Shown in pieces: positions 1 through 9,758 of a DNA stretch of 64,000 nucleotides. Position 1 is the first letter of the stretch, and each line of letters starts with the position of its first letter. Position numbers and translations under genes: made by a program. Below the pieces are notes generated by a model. That model was given only the letters and a program-made list of their open reading frames with translations. It was not told the DNA's origin and did no database searches. Source of the stretch: Agaribacillus aureus (GTDB taxonomy: Bacteria; Bacteroidota; Bacteroidia; Cytophagales; Cyclobacteriaceae); contig JAUJEB010000001.1 in NCBI GenBank assembly GCA_030442055.1, positions 2,852,001-2,916,000 on the forward strand. Direction: 5' to 3'.

Positions 1-1098
1 AAATTCCGGTTCTTCCTCTATGGATTTTTGAAAATACCGAATAGCGTTCTGGGTATCTTCAGGGGTCCATCTATTACTGTGATATAATCCCTTTAAGTAA
101 TAATTATAAGCCTCAATATTGTCAGTAGCAGGGGTAACGATAGGTGCATGGCTTTCGGCCTTTGTCAATTTCTTTCTCAGGTTGTTGGCTATTTTCCGGG
201 CAATTTCATCCTGTAATTCAAAAATATCTTCCAAATCCCTGTTATAGCTCTTGGACCAGACATGATAGCCATCTGCTGCGTTTACCAGCTGCGCTGAAAT
301 ACGTACCTTCTTTCCAGCTTTTCGTACACTGCCTTCCAAAATAGAATGAACGTTTAACTGCTGGCCTATTTCGCGAACATCCTGGTTTTTCCCCTTGAAA
401 GAAAAAGATGAAGTTCTTGAGGTCACCTGCAAACCTTCTACCTTTGTTAATGCATTAATCAATTCTTCGGTAATACCATCGCTGAAATACTCGTTCTCAG
501 GGTCAGTGCTTACATTGACGAAGGGCATTACCGCAATACTTTCAATTTTTTCTTTTACCTTTCCCTTCATCTGCTCCCTTCTGGGGACGCATATGCCTTC
601 ATTGGTTATGGCGAAAACCTCAATGGGCCTTCTCACATTCTTTAATTGAAACTCTCCCATCGTGCGGGCCTTGAATTCCCTGTGATTTTTGATCTCGTCG
701 AATACTTTTCCCGAGATCATGACACTGCCCGCTACGGACAGAGACTCGACACGGGAGGCGATATTCACGCCATCACCATAAATTCCCTCGCCGTCGTAGA
801 CAATATCACCTGTATGAATGCCAATTCTCAGCGGAACTTTCGGCTCTTTTTGCAACGATGTCTGAATTTCTATGGCACACTTCACAGCCTCTATCGCACT
901 GTTAAAAATGCTGAGCGTACCATCGCCGTAGTATTGAATGGTTTGCCCGGCATGAATGCCGATGGCCTTGTTCAAAACCTTCCGGTGCCTGTCGCGATTG
1001 CTTTTAGCAAATTTTTCATCTTCTTGCATCAAAGCAGTATACCCAATCATGTCGGTAAACATGATGGCGGCTAACTTACGGATACTTTTATCAGGCAC
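1..1098 (-). CDS. Class III adenylate/guanylate cyclase with TolB/FlgO-like region, 3' end cut by window
   Basis: Open frame of 366 codons running off the left edge. A GTG start at 1098 (V-P-D-K-S-I-R-K-L-A) fits the usual family N-terminus. Residues 11-20 read AIMFTDMIGY, with the first metal-binding Asp at 16; further on are YYGDGT and GDGVNIASRVESL, the hallmarks of a class III cyclase homology domain (about residues 8-180). A second region starting near KIESIAVMPFVNVS resembles the TolB/FlgO-like domain that links these cyclases to C-terminal TPRs, and the frame ends where TPRs would begin. Expected activity is cAMP or cGMP synthesis from a nucleoside triphosphate. No membrane segment is visible in this part. 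The C-terminal repeats lie outside the window, so substrate and localisation remain open. Confidence 0.85.
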   Translation of the reverse strand, partial: MPDKSIRKLAAIMFTDMIGYTALMQEDEKFAKSNRDRHRKVLNKAIGIHAGQTIQYYGDGTLSIFNSAIEAVKCAIEIQTSLQKEPKVPLRIGIHTGDIVYDGEGIYGDGVNIASRVESLSVAGSVMISGKVFDEIKNHREFKARTMGEFQLKNVRRPIEVFAITNEGICVPRREQMKGKVKEKIESIAVMPFVNVSTDPENEYFSDGITEELINALTKVEGLQVTSRTSSFSFKGKNQDVREIGQQLNVHSILEGSVRKAGKKVRISAQLVNAADGYHVWSKSYNRDLEDIFELQDEIARKIANNLRKKLTKAESHAPIVTPATDNIEAYNYYLKGLYHSNRWTPEDTQNAIRYFQKSIEEEPEF

Positions 1099-1148
1099 GA
1101 ATTTCCAAGGATTTATTTTATTCGTTCTAAAATAAGAGATAAATTCAT

Positions 1149-1172
1149 TTTTCCCTTACCCGCAAGGGAAAA
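1149..1172. repeat. Inverted repeat between the cyclase and uvrC
   Basis: Perfect 9-bp stem TTTTCCCTT / AAGGGAAAA with a 6-nt loop. The T-run is on the 5' arm and the A-run on the 3' arm in both orientations, and no U-tract follows, so it is not a standard intrinsic terminator. It lies between the uvrC stop and the cyclase start, where it could be an operator or an RNA hairpin in the cyclase leader. Confidence 0.5.
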
Positions 1173-1271
1173 TCAAAATCTTAACTAACAAAATAATTGT
1201 TGAAACACCTAGAGGTTTTTTTATTACTGTTGTTTTGTATCCCTAATCCCCGGTAACGACAAGAGGCTAGC

Positions 1272-3068
1272 CTATGATTCTTTATTAAAATAATCTCTGA
1301 CCACCCCGGCCTTGTCTTTTCCGATGACCTCCGTCAATTCTGCGTGGGTAGCCTCACGGATTCTTTTAACAGACCGAAAGCTGGAGAGTAGTTTATCCAC
1401 CGTTTTCTCGCCGACTCCCTTGATGCCTTCCAACTCAGATAGCAGGCTGTTTTTACTTCTCAGGTTTCTGTGGAATGTGATGGCAAAGCGATGCGCCTCG
1501 TCCCTGATTTTTTGCAGAAGGCTAAGGGAAGGAGATTTTTTGTCAATATGCAATGGGTAGGGGTCTTCGGGGTAATAAATTTCCTCCAGGCGTTTGGCAA
1601 TGCCTATCACTGGAATTTTCCCATATAAATTAAGATCCTTTAAGGCATCGCAGGCCGCGTTCAATTGCCCTTTACCCCCATCAATAACAATCAGATCAGG
1701 CAAGGGCGCCTTTTCCTCCACAAGCCTTTTGTACCTTCGGTGATTAATTTCATACATGGAAGCAAAGTCATCCGGACCAACAACGGTCTTGATATGGTAT
1801 TTCCGGTAATCCTTTTTAGAGGGTTTACCATTTTTAAAGCACACCATGGAAGCCACGGGATTGGTCCCCTGGATATTAGAATTGTCAAAACATTCTATGT
1901 GGTTGGGTAAATGCTTTAACTGCAGGTCTTCCATCAGGATTTCCAATACCTTGTTTGGTTGTTTTTGATTGACCCGTGACTCGCTAAGCTTTTCCTTTTT
2001 ATAGAACATGATGTTTTTTAAGGACAGGTCAATCAATTTTTTCTTATCCCCTATTTTCGGTAAGGTAACGATCACATTATCCAAAGGCAGGTCTACCGGC
2101 ACATTAGCAAAGATTTCGGCGGAGGTGCTCTTATATTTACCGCGTTGATCAATGATGATCATAGCCAATATATCTTCGTCCGCCTCATTGAGTTTTTTCT
2201 TTATCTCAACGGTATCCGTTACAGTGATAGTGCCATGAATTATTTTCAGATAGTTAACATAGGCCGTTTTATTATCGCTAACGACTGTAAAAACATCTAC
2301 ATCGGTCAGTTTTTGGTTAACTACCAGGGATTTTGCCTGAAATTTTTCCAGCAGCTGGAGCTTATCTTTCATCAATTGTGCTCTCTCATAAGCCATCTCT
2401 TCGGCGGCCTGCTGCATCTGATCCTTAAAATAATTCCTGACAAGCCCCAGATTTCCTTTCAAAATATGCACCGCCTGGCTAATATCCCGGTTATATTCTT
2501 CTTCACCCTGCAAATTTTCACACGGCCCCTTACAGTTGCCAATATGATATTCCAGGCAAACCTTGAACTTTCCTTTGTCAATATTTTCTTGCGATAAATT
2601 TAAGCTGCAGGTACGAATAGTATAAAGTCCGCGAATTAACCCCAAGACGCTTTTCATCGCTTTAACGCTAGCGTATGGGCCAAAATACTGCCCGGCCTTT
2701 GGGATCACTCTTCTGGTGGAATAAATCCTGGGAAATCTTTCATCAGCCACGCAGAGATAGGGGAAGGTTTTGTCGTCCTTCAACCTGATGTTGTATTTCG
2801 GTAAATTGGTTTTTATCAGGTTATTTTCCAGCAAGAAGGCATCAAACTCCGAATTGACAATAGCATATTCAGCGGCCGCAATTTCAGACACCATTCTTAC
2901 GGTCTTTCGGTCAAGCAGGGATTTACTAAAATAACTGCTTACTCTTTTTTTGATATCTTTTGCCTTGCCAACATAAATAAGGGTATTTTCCCTGTTAAAA
3001 AATTTATAGATGCCGGGCTGATTGGGCAGCTTGGCCAGTGATTCCTTATTGTATTTGCTTAGCTCCAT
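1272..3068 (-). CDS. uvrC: UvrABC excinuclease subunit C
   Basis: 598 aa, the normal length for UvrC, which makes the dual incision around bulky DNA lesions after UvrA/UvrB loading. An N-terminal GIY-YIG nuclease (PGIYKFFNRENTLIYVGKAKD, about residues 17-40) makes the 3' cut. A UVR motif lies near residue 210. The C-terminal RNase H-like endonuclease (ECFDNSNIQGTNPVASMV, then VIDGGKGQL) makes the 5' cut. The protein ends in a helix-hairpin-helix (LEGIKGVGEKTVDKLL). The ATG start matches the family. It is separated from the PBP gene by about 120 bp, so it may have its own promoter. Confidence 0.97.
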   Translation of the reverse strand: MELSKYNKESLAKLPNQPGIYKFFNRENTLIYVGKAKDIKKRVSSYFSKSLLDRKTVRMVSEIAAAEYAIVNSEFDAFLLENNLIKTNLPKYNIRLKDDKTFPYLCVADERFPRIYSTRRVIPKAGQYFGPYASVKAMKSVLGLIRGLYTIRTCSLNLSQENIDKGKFKVCLEYHIGNCKGPCENLQGEEEYNRDISQAVHILKGNLGLVRNYFKDQMQQAAEEMAYERAQLMKDKLQLLEKFQAKSLVVNQKLTDVDVFTVVSDNKTAYVNYLKIIHGTITVTDTVEIKKKLNEADEDILAMIIIDQRGKYKSTSAEIFANVPVDLPLDNVIVTLPKIGDKKKLIDLSLKNIMFYKKEKLSESRVNQKQPNKVLEILMEDLQLKHLPNHIECFDNSNIQGTNPVASMVCFKNGKPSKKDYRKYHIKTVVGPDDFASMYEINHRRYKRLVEEKAPLPDLIVIDGGKGQLNAACDALKDLNLYGKIPVIGIAKRLEEIYYPEDPYPLHIDKKSPSLSLLQKIRDEAHRFAITFHRNLRSKNSLLSELEGIKGVGEKTVDKLLSSFRSVKRIREATHAELTEVIGKDKAGVVRDYFNKES

Positions 3069-3185
3069 GAAAGGGGTTTGACAATGTGCTAATTCTTAGC
3101 GACACATTAATTTATGCTTCTGCTAAATTAACAAAACCCACACTGATTTTATCGGGTAAGATCAACAAAATATAAAACCGGATTT

Positions 3186-5531
3186 TTAGAAAATATCGTT
3201 TTCCTCAAATACCTCGGGCGATTCCTGAAGAATATTCAAACTATCGGCGGGATTAGAAGTCAACCCCCTGTATTTGTTACAATCCAGCTCTACAGGCAAC
3301 CTTTTAGCTGGTCTTTTGAATGGTCCTTTTTCATAACCAAGATCCTCGTCGGCATAAATCTTGGTCATAAAATTTCTGTAAATGGGCAGGGCGGTTCTAC
3401 CCCCTTGTCCGTCGGCCCAGTTTCTAAAGTGAATGCTCTGGTTTGAGGCACCTACCCAGGCTCCAGCAACCAGGTCCTTCGTTACCCCCATAAACCATCC
3501 ATCAGATGCATTTTGAGTGGTTCCTGTTTTAGCGCCAATTTCATTATCATAGATCAAGTCACGCCCCAGGCCCATACCTGTACCACCTTCCACCTGCGTT
3601 CCTCCCTGCAACATATGCAACATCACATAAGCATTTTCCTCGCTGAGCGCCTGTACGGTAGTAGGGGTAGGGTCGTAAAGGACATTGCCGTTTTTATCTT
3701 CGATCCTGGTAATAAAAATAGGTTCGGTCCAGATACCCTCATTCGCAAAAGTGCTGTAGGCGCCTACCATTTCATAAACCGACACCGGGCTTACACCCAG
3801 GCACAAGGCCGGAACCGGATCCAATGGGCTTTTTATACCCATGGCCTTTGCCTTTTGTACTACATTTTCAGGCTTGACACGCCTCATAAGGAAGGCCGTA
3901 ATTTGATTGATGGATCTGGCCAGGGCTTCGCGTATCGTCATAATTTGCCCATCGTACTCATGGGTTGAGTTTTTGGGTGTATAGGTCGGAGGGTCCTGTC
4001 CTGGCAAGGAAAAAGTAACGGGGACATTATGCACTTCCATACAAGGAGAATATCCATACTCTATAGCAGTAGCATAAACGAAAGGTTTGAAAGTCGAACC
4101 CGGCTGTCGCTTACCCTGCTTGACATGATCCCACTTGAAATGTTTGTGATTGATACCGCCAACCCAGGCTTTAATATGTCCGGAATGGGGATCCATGGCC
4201 ATGAAGCCGGTTTGCAAAAACCGTTTGTAATGCTTTAATGAGTCGATAGAACTCATGACCGTGTCGATTTCCTTCTCCCACGTAAAGATCTTCATGGGCC
4301 TTTTCAGATTCATCATGATTTCCACTGAGTCAGCACCCCTGCCATATTTTGCCACCAATTTTCGGTAGTGATCCGTAAGCTTTGATTGATCCTGAATAAA
4401 TCCTTTAATTTCATGCCAGTTCTCATCAATCCACGGGTTGCGGCCTTTCCAGTGTTCTTCAAACCGTTTTTGCAATTCACTCATATGTTCATTGACGGCT
4501 TCCTCCGCATAAGTTTGCATCTTGCTGTCAATGGTGGTATAAATCCTTAACCCACCTTCATACAGATCCTGGTTGTTTTCTTTGGCCCATCTTCTTAGAA
4601 AGTTTCCTGCCACCTTTCTGAAATAGGGTGCCGGGCCAACATTCTGATTGTCCACATTAAAATTCAGCACCAAATCCAGCTTTTGCAAAGAGTCTGATTC
4701 TTCTTTAGTAATGTATTCATATTTCTCCATCTGCCTGATAATTCTGTTCCGTTTCTTCAGAGCTCTTTCAGGATGTCTTCTTGGATTATATCTTGACGGG
4801 CCATTGGCCAACCCAACTAAAACTGCCGCCTGAGGGATTGTAAGGCTATCGGGAGTGGTATTGAAATAAGTCTTGGCGGCTACTTTAATACCAAAAGAGC
4901 TATAGCCAAGAGGAATAGTGTTCAGGTATTTAGCCATGATTTCCTCTTTGGTATATTTAGATTCGAGGATGACCGATAAAATCCATTCCTTGGTTTTGAT
5001 GATCGCCAGGCTTATTACCCCCCGGTCGCTGGAATTCAGGATACCTCTATATTTACCCGGATCCTCTATACCGCGGGTATCAAATAAATTCTTAGCCAAT
5101 TGTTGCGACAGGGTGCTACCTCCTCCCAGTCTTCTGAAACTTAAAACACCGCTCGCTGCCCTGAGCACCGATTTCAGGTCTATGCCCGAATGATCGCGGA
5201 ATCTGATATCTTCAGCGGCCAGCAGCGACTCTCGCAAGGCTTTCGACAGGTCAACGTAATCGACCGGCGTACGATTACTGTTAGGTCGAAAATATTTTCC
5301 CAGCAAAACACCATCTGCTGCGTAAAGCTCGGAGGAAAGTTCGTCCTGCGGGTTATCCAATTCTTTCAGGCTTGGCATGCCGCCATAAAGGTTAAACCAA
5401 TTGCCCCTGACGGAAACCACATAAAGTGGCACCATTAAAATGCCAACAGCAAAGGCTATCCAAAGCCCTTTTATGATTTTTTGATATATATTTTTCCTGG
5501 TCTTTTTTTTGGTTGTCTTCTTCTTTGGCAT
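3186..5531 (-). CDS. Class A penicillin-binding protein (PBP1A-type transglycosylase/transpeptidase)
   Basis: 781 aa bifunctional peptidoglycan synthase, anchored by one N-terminal membrane helix (about residues 18-42) after a very Lys-rich cytoplasmic tail. The glycosyltransferase family 51 domain shows AAEDIRFRDHSGID and GGSTLSQQLAKNLF. The transpeptidase domain has the SxxK serine in GSTFKPF, the SxN motif as RSINQ, and KTGTTQNASDGWF. All catalytic motifs are intact. The start lies 12 bp after the sprE stop, so the two genes are probably co-transcribed. The C-terminus is a short acidic tail. Confidence 0.95.
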   Translation of the reverse strand: MPKKKTTKKKTRKNIYQKIIKGLWIAFAVGILMVPLYVVSVRGNWFNLYGGMPSLKELDNPQDELSSELYAADGVLLGKYFRPNSNRTPVDYVDLSKALRESLLAAEDIRFRDHSGIDLKSVLRAASGVLSFRRLGGGSTLSQQLAKNLFDTRGIEDPGKYRGILNSSDRGVISLAIIKTKEWILSVILESKYTKEEIMAKYLNTIPLGYSSFGIKVAAKTYFNTTPDSLTIPQAAVLVGLANGPSRYNPRRHPERALKKRNRIIRQMEKYEYITKEESDSLQKLDLVLNFNVDNQNVGPAPYFRKVAGNFLRRWAKENNQDLYEGGLRIYTTIDSKMQTYAEEAVNEHMSELQKRFEEHWKGRNPWIDENWHEIKGFIQDQSKLTDHYRKLVAKYGRGADSVEIMMNLKRPMKIFTWEKEIDTVMSSIDSLKHYKRFLQTGFMAMDPHSGHIKAWVGGINHKHFKWDHVKQGKRQPGSTFKPFVYATAIEYGYSPCMEVHNVPVTFSLPGQDPPTYTPKNSTHEYDGQIMTIREALARSINQITAFLMRRVKPENVVQKAKAMGIKSPLDPVPALCLGVSPVSVYEMVGAYSTFANEGIWTEPIFITRIEDKNGNVLYDPTPTTVQALSEENAYVMLHMLQGGTQVEGGTGMGLGRDLIYDNEIGAKTGTTQNASDGWFMGVTKDLVAGAWVGASNQSIHFRNWADGQGGRTALPIYRNFMTKIYADEDLGYEKGPFKRPAKRLPVELDCNKYRGLTSNPADSLNILQESPEVFEENDIF

Positions 5532-5543
5532 AATCTAGTTGTT

Positions 5544-8207
5544 CTAGTTGTAATGCTGCTCAAAAAAGGATAGGTAATTATCAATATCCTTTGTTTGATA
5601 AAAGATGTCAAAATTATCTTTTGTAATTACAAAATTACTAAAATCCAGCGTATTTAAACCTTTTAACGGTGTATTCTCGCCGTTGAATAAGTTAAAAAAT
5701 GTTAAAGCATCATCTCGCGTTTCAAATTGATTTACAACTATCAATGATTTGGAGCCGGTTAATATCAGCTGGGCAAAGTTTAGTCCTTTATCCGGAAAGT
5801 GGTTATTGATGAAGTTTTCTATTCTTGTTGGCAGCTCATTTTCGCCGTATGTCTCAAAATTATATACCAACACAAATGAGTGGTTTTGGTCAAAATCCTG
5901 GATGAATTTTACAGCTTTGGCTGATTTCACCTCATTTAGCAGGTTTTGAGAGCTACTCAATAATTCGGCTGCATAAGCCTTCATTTCACTTTCGGGATAA
6001 TTCTTGGGAAATTCCGTGAGTGCGGACTGGTAGCGGTAGACGTCATCGGTTTTTCCAAGGATCAGAATCTCCAGGAGCCTGACATTATCGGAAAAATCAT
6101 TTTCCTCAAAGCCTTCTTTTCCCCGATTAATAATCTGCGTCGCTGTCTCATAGTCACCGTTGGTAAAGTGTGCATAGGCCTCCTTGTAAACCTTTTTCAG
6201 TTTTTCACTGGCTATTTTGCTTTCCTCCTGGTAATTAGGATTGATGAGGATCTTGGCATAAATGGAATTTGGAAATTCTTCCAATATCCGGGTCTTATAT
6301 TGTTCATAAAGCCCGCCTTCCATGTTTTTATTGATAAGGTACATTTGATACAATACTTCAGGCTTGTATTTTGAGGTTGGGTATCTGACCAAAAGTGTAT
6401 CAAAAGTATTTAAGGCATTGGATTTTTCAAGTAGATTAAAATTGTAAATATTACCCAGGTTATAAAAGGCATCCTCCAGCATTTGATTGGCTTCTGCTTT
6501 TGCCTGTTCGGAAAAGGGAATTGAACTATACAATGTTTTTTTTCTTTCCGACCTGGCTACTGCCGGATCTACCTCTTCCTGCTTTTGCTCCGCACCTTCG
6601 GCATCTGCCTGCCCCACCGGAGCTTGGGTCTCCGCCAAAACCGACTCTTTATTGGCCCTTCTCCAATCATCTTCCAATGGCCGTGTTCCCCACCTCCTTC
6701 GAAACTCATTCTGCCCCTGGGCCCGGGCTGAGTTGTTGTAAAAATACCAGGAGGAGGTTTTGTCCCCATCCTCTACCCTTCCCGAGGTAAAAGCGTTATT
6801 TTTTTCCCCAAAATCAGATCCAAAACTGCGGGCGTTTCGCTTATTTCTTTTCTCTTCTTCTAACTTTTGTTCGGCCAAAAGCGCCTCTTCTTTTTTGATG
6901 ACCTCATCGAGATAGGCGCTTAGCGACATAGAGTCCATATTGGCCAGGGTAAGCAGGCTATCCTGTAAATGTATCGTATTAAGCTGCTTTACGAAGTCTT
7001 CCAGCACCTGTTGTCTTTCGGCAATGGCTTCATAACTCTCTTCATCCTTGGGCATGACCTGTACCGTACTATCATAATATAACTTGGCTAACTCAAAATT
7101 TTTCAATCTTTCGTAATTAATCTGGCCCAGCCGCCAGTAGGAATACCCTTTTTGGCGATTGTTATTAACACTGGAGGCTACAGAAGACTTGTAATGTTCA
7201 ATGGCTTGGTCGAGATTGTCCTGCTTCATCTCAAATTCCGCCATATCGTAATATATTTTATCTTTGAATTCCTCGTTTTTGGCGTCTTTCAACAACTTTT
7301 GATAAAATTTCCGGATCTTTTTCAGGTCAGTTGTTTTGGATAGTTCAAATACCTGGGCCCGGTTTAACCTGGCGTAAAAGAACAGTTCATAATCAGGATT
7401 GTATTTAATACACTTGGTGTAATTGCTATGCGCTTCGGCATCAAAGCCCAATGACTGATATATTTGACCGATGATAAAGTAAATCTTTGCTTTTCCTTCC
7501 GACTTTTTCATCAATGGGGCTGCCTTCACCAAATTATTGACCATGCTATCCATTTCATCCCTCTTTTGATAGAGATAGGCCTTATTGAGGAAAAGTCTTT
7601 TTTTATTCTGTTTACTCAGCCGTTCTTTTCTTAAAAAATCTGCCACGGCAATGGCATTATTATCTTCATTGTAATCGGTATAGGTACGGATCAGGTGAAT
7701 TAAAGCCTCGTGTCTGACATCCTGTGATTTATTACTCTTATTTTTGTTCTTGTTTTCACTGGTAATGTTTTTATTGACGATCTTGTAGGCCATTACCGAT
7801 TTTTCAAATTCTCCCAGATAATACAATGACCGACCCAGCAGAATGTAGCTGGGCTCTACCATATTGCTGTTTTTATGCCAGTCTATTGCCTTGGAACATT
7901 TCTTTAGAGCATCTTCTAACTGCGGCTTCAAGCCTTCAATAGTAGTGGAGTCAATCGACGGGTAAATTTTGAGTACCTTATTATAATTATTATCGTGTTG
8001 TTCCTCCAGTGTTGCCTCTACTTCTTTGATATGCTCGTTGGCAATGAAGTAGGGATTAAACCTGGCAGTAGTGCTGTGGTAGGCCTTGCTGATAGCATTG
8101 TTTTTTTCGGCAGAGCATCCGGCAAAAAAAAAGCCGAAACCAAGCAAAATTATGAATAAGTGATGGTTTGAGCGATCCAAGCTAATTAACTTTTTTACTC
8201 CTTTCAA
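5544..8207 (-). CDS. sprE: SprE/PorW-type TPR lipoprotein of gliding and type IX secretion
   Basis: 887 aa. The N-terminus is a lipoprotein signal ending FFFAGC|S, followed by AEKNNAISKAYHSTTARFNPYF, the characteristic opening of SprE/PorW. A long run of degenerate TPR units covers about residues 100-420. A charged, low-complexity middle part (about 430-560) is followed by a C-terminal region containing repeated FV(I/L)VYNF-type segments. In Flavobacterium SprE is needed for gliding and type IX secretion; Porphyromonas PorW links the periplasm to the outer-membrane translocon. The start is uncertain: 8207 is TTG, and a second TTG at 8180 would still leave a full signal peptide. It is the first gene of an operon with the PBP. 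Confidence 0.85.
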   Translation of the reverse strand: MKGVKKLISLDRSNHHLFIILLGFGFFFAGCSAEKNNAISKAYHSTTARFNPYFIANEHIKEVEATLEEQHDNNYNKVLKIYPSIDSTTIEGLKPQLEDALKKCSKAIDWHKNSNMVEPSYILLGRSLYYLGEFEKSVMAYKIVNKNITSENKNKNKSNKSQDVRHEALIHLIRTYTDYNEDNNAIAVADFLRKERLSKQNKKRLFLNKAYLYQKRDEMDSMVNNLVKAAPLMKKSEGKAKIYFIIGQIYQSLGFDAEAHSNYTKCIKYNPDYELFFYARLNRAQVFELSKTTDLKKIRKFYQKLLKDAKNEEFKDKIYYDMAEFEMKQDNLDQAIEHYKSSVASSVNNNRQKGYSYWRLGQINYERLKNFELAKLYYDSTVQVMPKDEESYEAIAERQQVLEDFVKQLNTIHLQDSLLTLANMDSMSLSAYLDEVIKKEEALLAEQKLEEEKRNKRNARSFGSDFGEKNNAFTSGRVEDGDKTSSWYFYNNSARAQGQNEFRRRWGTRPLEDDWRRANKESVLAETQAPVGQADAEGAEQKQEEVDPAVARSERKKTLYSSIPFSEQAKAEANQMLEDAFYNLGNIYNFNLLEKSNALNTFDTLLVRYPTSKYKPEVLYQMYLINKNMEGGLYEQYKTRILEEFPNSIYAKILINPNYQEESKIASEKLKKVYKEAYAHFTNGDYETATQIINRGKEGFEENDFSDNVRLLEILILGKTDDVYRYQSALTEFPKNYPESEMKAYAAELLSSSQNLLNEVKSAKAVKFIQDFDQNHSFVLVYNFETYGENELPTRIENFINNHFPDKGLNFAQLILTGSKSLIVVNQFETRDDALTFFNLFNGENTPLKGLNTLDFSNFVITKDNFDIFYQTKDIDNYLSFFEQHYN

Positions 8208-8264
8208 ACGTTAAAAATTGTGAAATAATACAATATTTTTTAATCTAATAGAGAAATAATTATA

Positions 8265-8272
8265 TATTTTTG
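8265..8272 (+). promoter_or_regulatory. Putative Bacteroidota -7 box (TATTTTTG) ahead of the M23 gene
   Basis: Matches the TAnnTTTG consensus of Bacteroidota primary sigma factor promoters, 25 nt upstream of the TTG start of the M23 gene, in the 90-bp divergent gap with sprE. No clear -33 TTTG lies at the expected distance, so support is weak. Confidence 0.3.
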
Positions 8273-8297
8273 ATCTTTAATTAACTATTTAGCAACC

Positions 8298-9173
8298 TTG
8301 GCTCCGAAAAAAACACTTTCTAATTGGCTGTCTAACAGATACTTATTAATAATACGGAACGAAGAAAACTTTGCGGAAAAGTCCACTTTCAGCTTTACAT
8401 ATGCTAAGGTAATAGTTTTTATTTTTTCCGTCTTTATAATTTTTATGATAATCAGTCTGTATCTGGTAAGTACTATCTTATCACAATGGCTTGATCCGCG
8501 ACATACAGAAATGGAGATGAATAAAAAACTATTCTCTTTGTCGCAAAAAGTAGACTCTTTGTCTGACCAGGTCGATAAAAAAGAGTTGCTGATAAAAAAT
8601 ATACAGAGTATGGTCAGCGGAGAAGCAGTCGCTCCCACTATTCAAAGAGATAGTTTAAACAACGACGTTTCGTTTAATGATCTCAACAAAGAAATTGATT
8701 TAAGTCAAATTGCTCCCGCAGATTCCCAGTTTCGCAAAGATTTTGAGGCTTCGGGGCTTGAGTTGATTAGCAACAATAAAATCCGGGATATCGAATTACA
8801 GGAGATGTTCTTTTTTGATCCTGTGGAGGGAGCTATAATTTCCTCACCTTATAATGCCAAGGAAGATCACTTTGGCATAGACATCGTGGCAAAGAAAAAC
8901 GAACCGGTAAAATCCATTGCCAATGGAACGGTTATAATGGCCGATAATAACCTCGATGATGGATACGTCATTGCCATACAACACAGCAGCAATCTTTTAT
9001 CGATATATAAGCATAATTCGGCATTGTTAAAAAAAGTTGGTAATTTTGTTACAGCAGGTGAAATAATATCAATTATGGGAAACACCGGAAACCTTAGTTC
9101 GGCTCCTCATTTACATTTCGAAATATGGTATAACGGCAATCCCGTTAATCCCGAAGATTTCGTATCATTCTAA
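8298..9173 (+). CDS. M23 family peptidoglycan endopeptidase, single-pass membrane protein
   Basis: 291 aa. A short cytoplasmic N-terminus (TLSNWLSNRYLLIIRNEENF) is followed by one transmembrane helix (about 36-62), a short coiled coil (about 75-105) and a C-terminal LytM/M23 domain. Zinc and catalytic residues are present: H191 and D195 (HFGID) and H271/H273 (HLHFE). It should cleave peptide cross-links of peptidoglycan in the periplasm. The start is TTG at 8298; the conserved APKKTLSNWL just after it supports this choice. The bactofilin gene begins 10 bp downstream. M23 peptidase/bactofilin pairs are a known arrangement in which the bactofilin scaffold positions the hydrolase. Confidence 0.9.
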   Translation: MAPKKTLSNWLSNRYLLIIRNEENFAEKSTFSFTYAKVIVFIFSVFIIFMIISLYLVSTILSQWLDPRHTEMEMNKKLFSLSQKVDSLSDQVDKKELLIKNIQSMVSGEAVAPTIQRDSLNNDVSFNDLNKEIDLSQIAPADSQFRKDFEASGLELISNNKIRDIELQEMFFFDPVEGAIISSPYNAKEDHFGIDIVAKKNEPVKSIANGTVIMADNNLDDGYVIAIQHSSNLLSIYKHNSALLKKVGNFVTAGEIISIMGNTGNLSSAPHLHFEIWYNGNPVNPEDFVSF

Positions 9174-9183
9174 CAAAGACAAT

Positions 9184-9630
9184 ATGTTTACTAACAAAGA
9201 AGAAAAAAAAGTCGAAGCGGAGATTACAAGCTCCAGCAACACCATCGGAAAAGGCACTGTCCTTTATGGTGACATAGAGACACACGGAAATCTAAGAATC
9301 GAGGGAAAGGTTGAGGGAAACATCAAAACAAAATCAAAAATAGTTTTAGGAAAATCTTCTGTGGTTATTGGCAACATCAATGCCCAAAATGCTGAGATTG
9401 AGGGGTCTGTTACGGGAAAAGTCAATGTATCAGACAATCTGATTCTCAAGCACACATCTGTAATCAAGGGCGATATTATCACACAACGGCTCATCGTAGA
9501 ATCAGGTTCTCAATTTAACGGTGGCTGCAAAATGGGCGGTGGTCAACCCACTCGTAAAGGCCTGGAAAAAACCACTGAAGTTCACAATAAACAATCATTT
9601 AAAGAACCTGAAAAAGCCCGTACCGTTTAA
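9184..9630 (+). CDS. Bactofilin family cytoskeletal protein
   Basis: 148 aa. After a short tail, a core of repeating beta-strand turns (TLYGDIETHGNLRIEGKVEG style, about residues 22-112) is rich in G, I and V with G-N/G-D turns, the right-handed beta-helix typical of bactofilins. The C-terminal tail is hydrophilic. These proteins polymerise without nucleotide on the inner face of the membrane. It follows the M23 peptidase by 10 bp and precedes the ATP synthase accessory genes, an order common in Bacteroidota. It probably scaffolds local cell-wall hydrolysis by the upstream protein. Confidence 0.93.
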   Translation: MFTNKEEKKVEAEITSSSNTIGKGTVLYGDIETHGNLRIEGKVEGNIKTKSKIVLGKSSVVIGNINAQNAEIEGSVTGKVNVSDNLILKHTSVIKGDIITQRLIVESGSQFNGGCKMGGGQPTRKGLEKTTEVHNKQSFKEPEKARTV

Positions 9631-9758
9631 CTTCAAAAAAAGTGTGTTTGGATTATTGGCCCGGGCAATTTGTTAATAACTCAGATATTCCTAATCGTAA
9701 CGATGCCTGCCGCTAGCCCAATGTATGCTTTGATCAAGTTTTTTCGGGAGCTAATAAT

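Noticed and set aside
646-1074. Plus-strand 142-codon frame at the left edge
   Set aside because: The complementary strand encodes a clear class III cyclase over the same bases.
6487-6790. Plus-strand open frames inside sprE
   Set aside because: They are shadows of the sprE coding sequence, with no start context or family signal.
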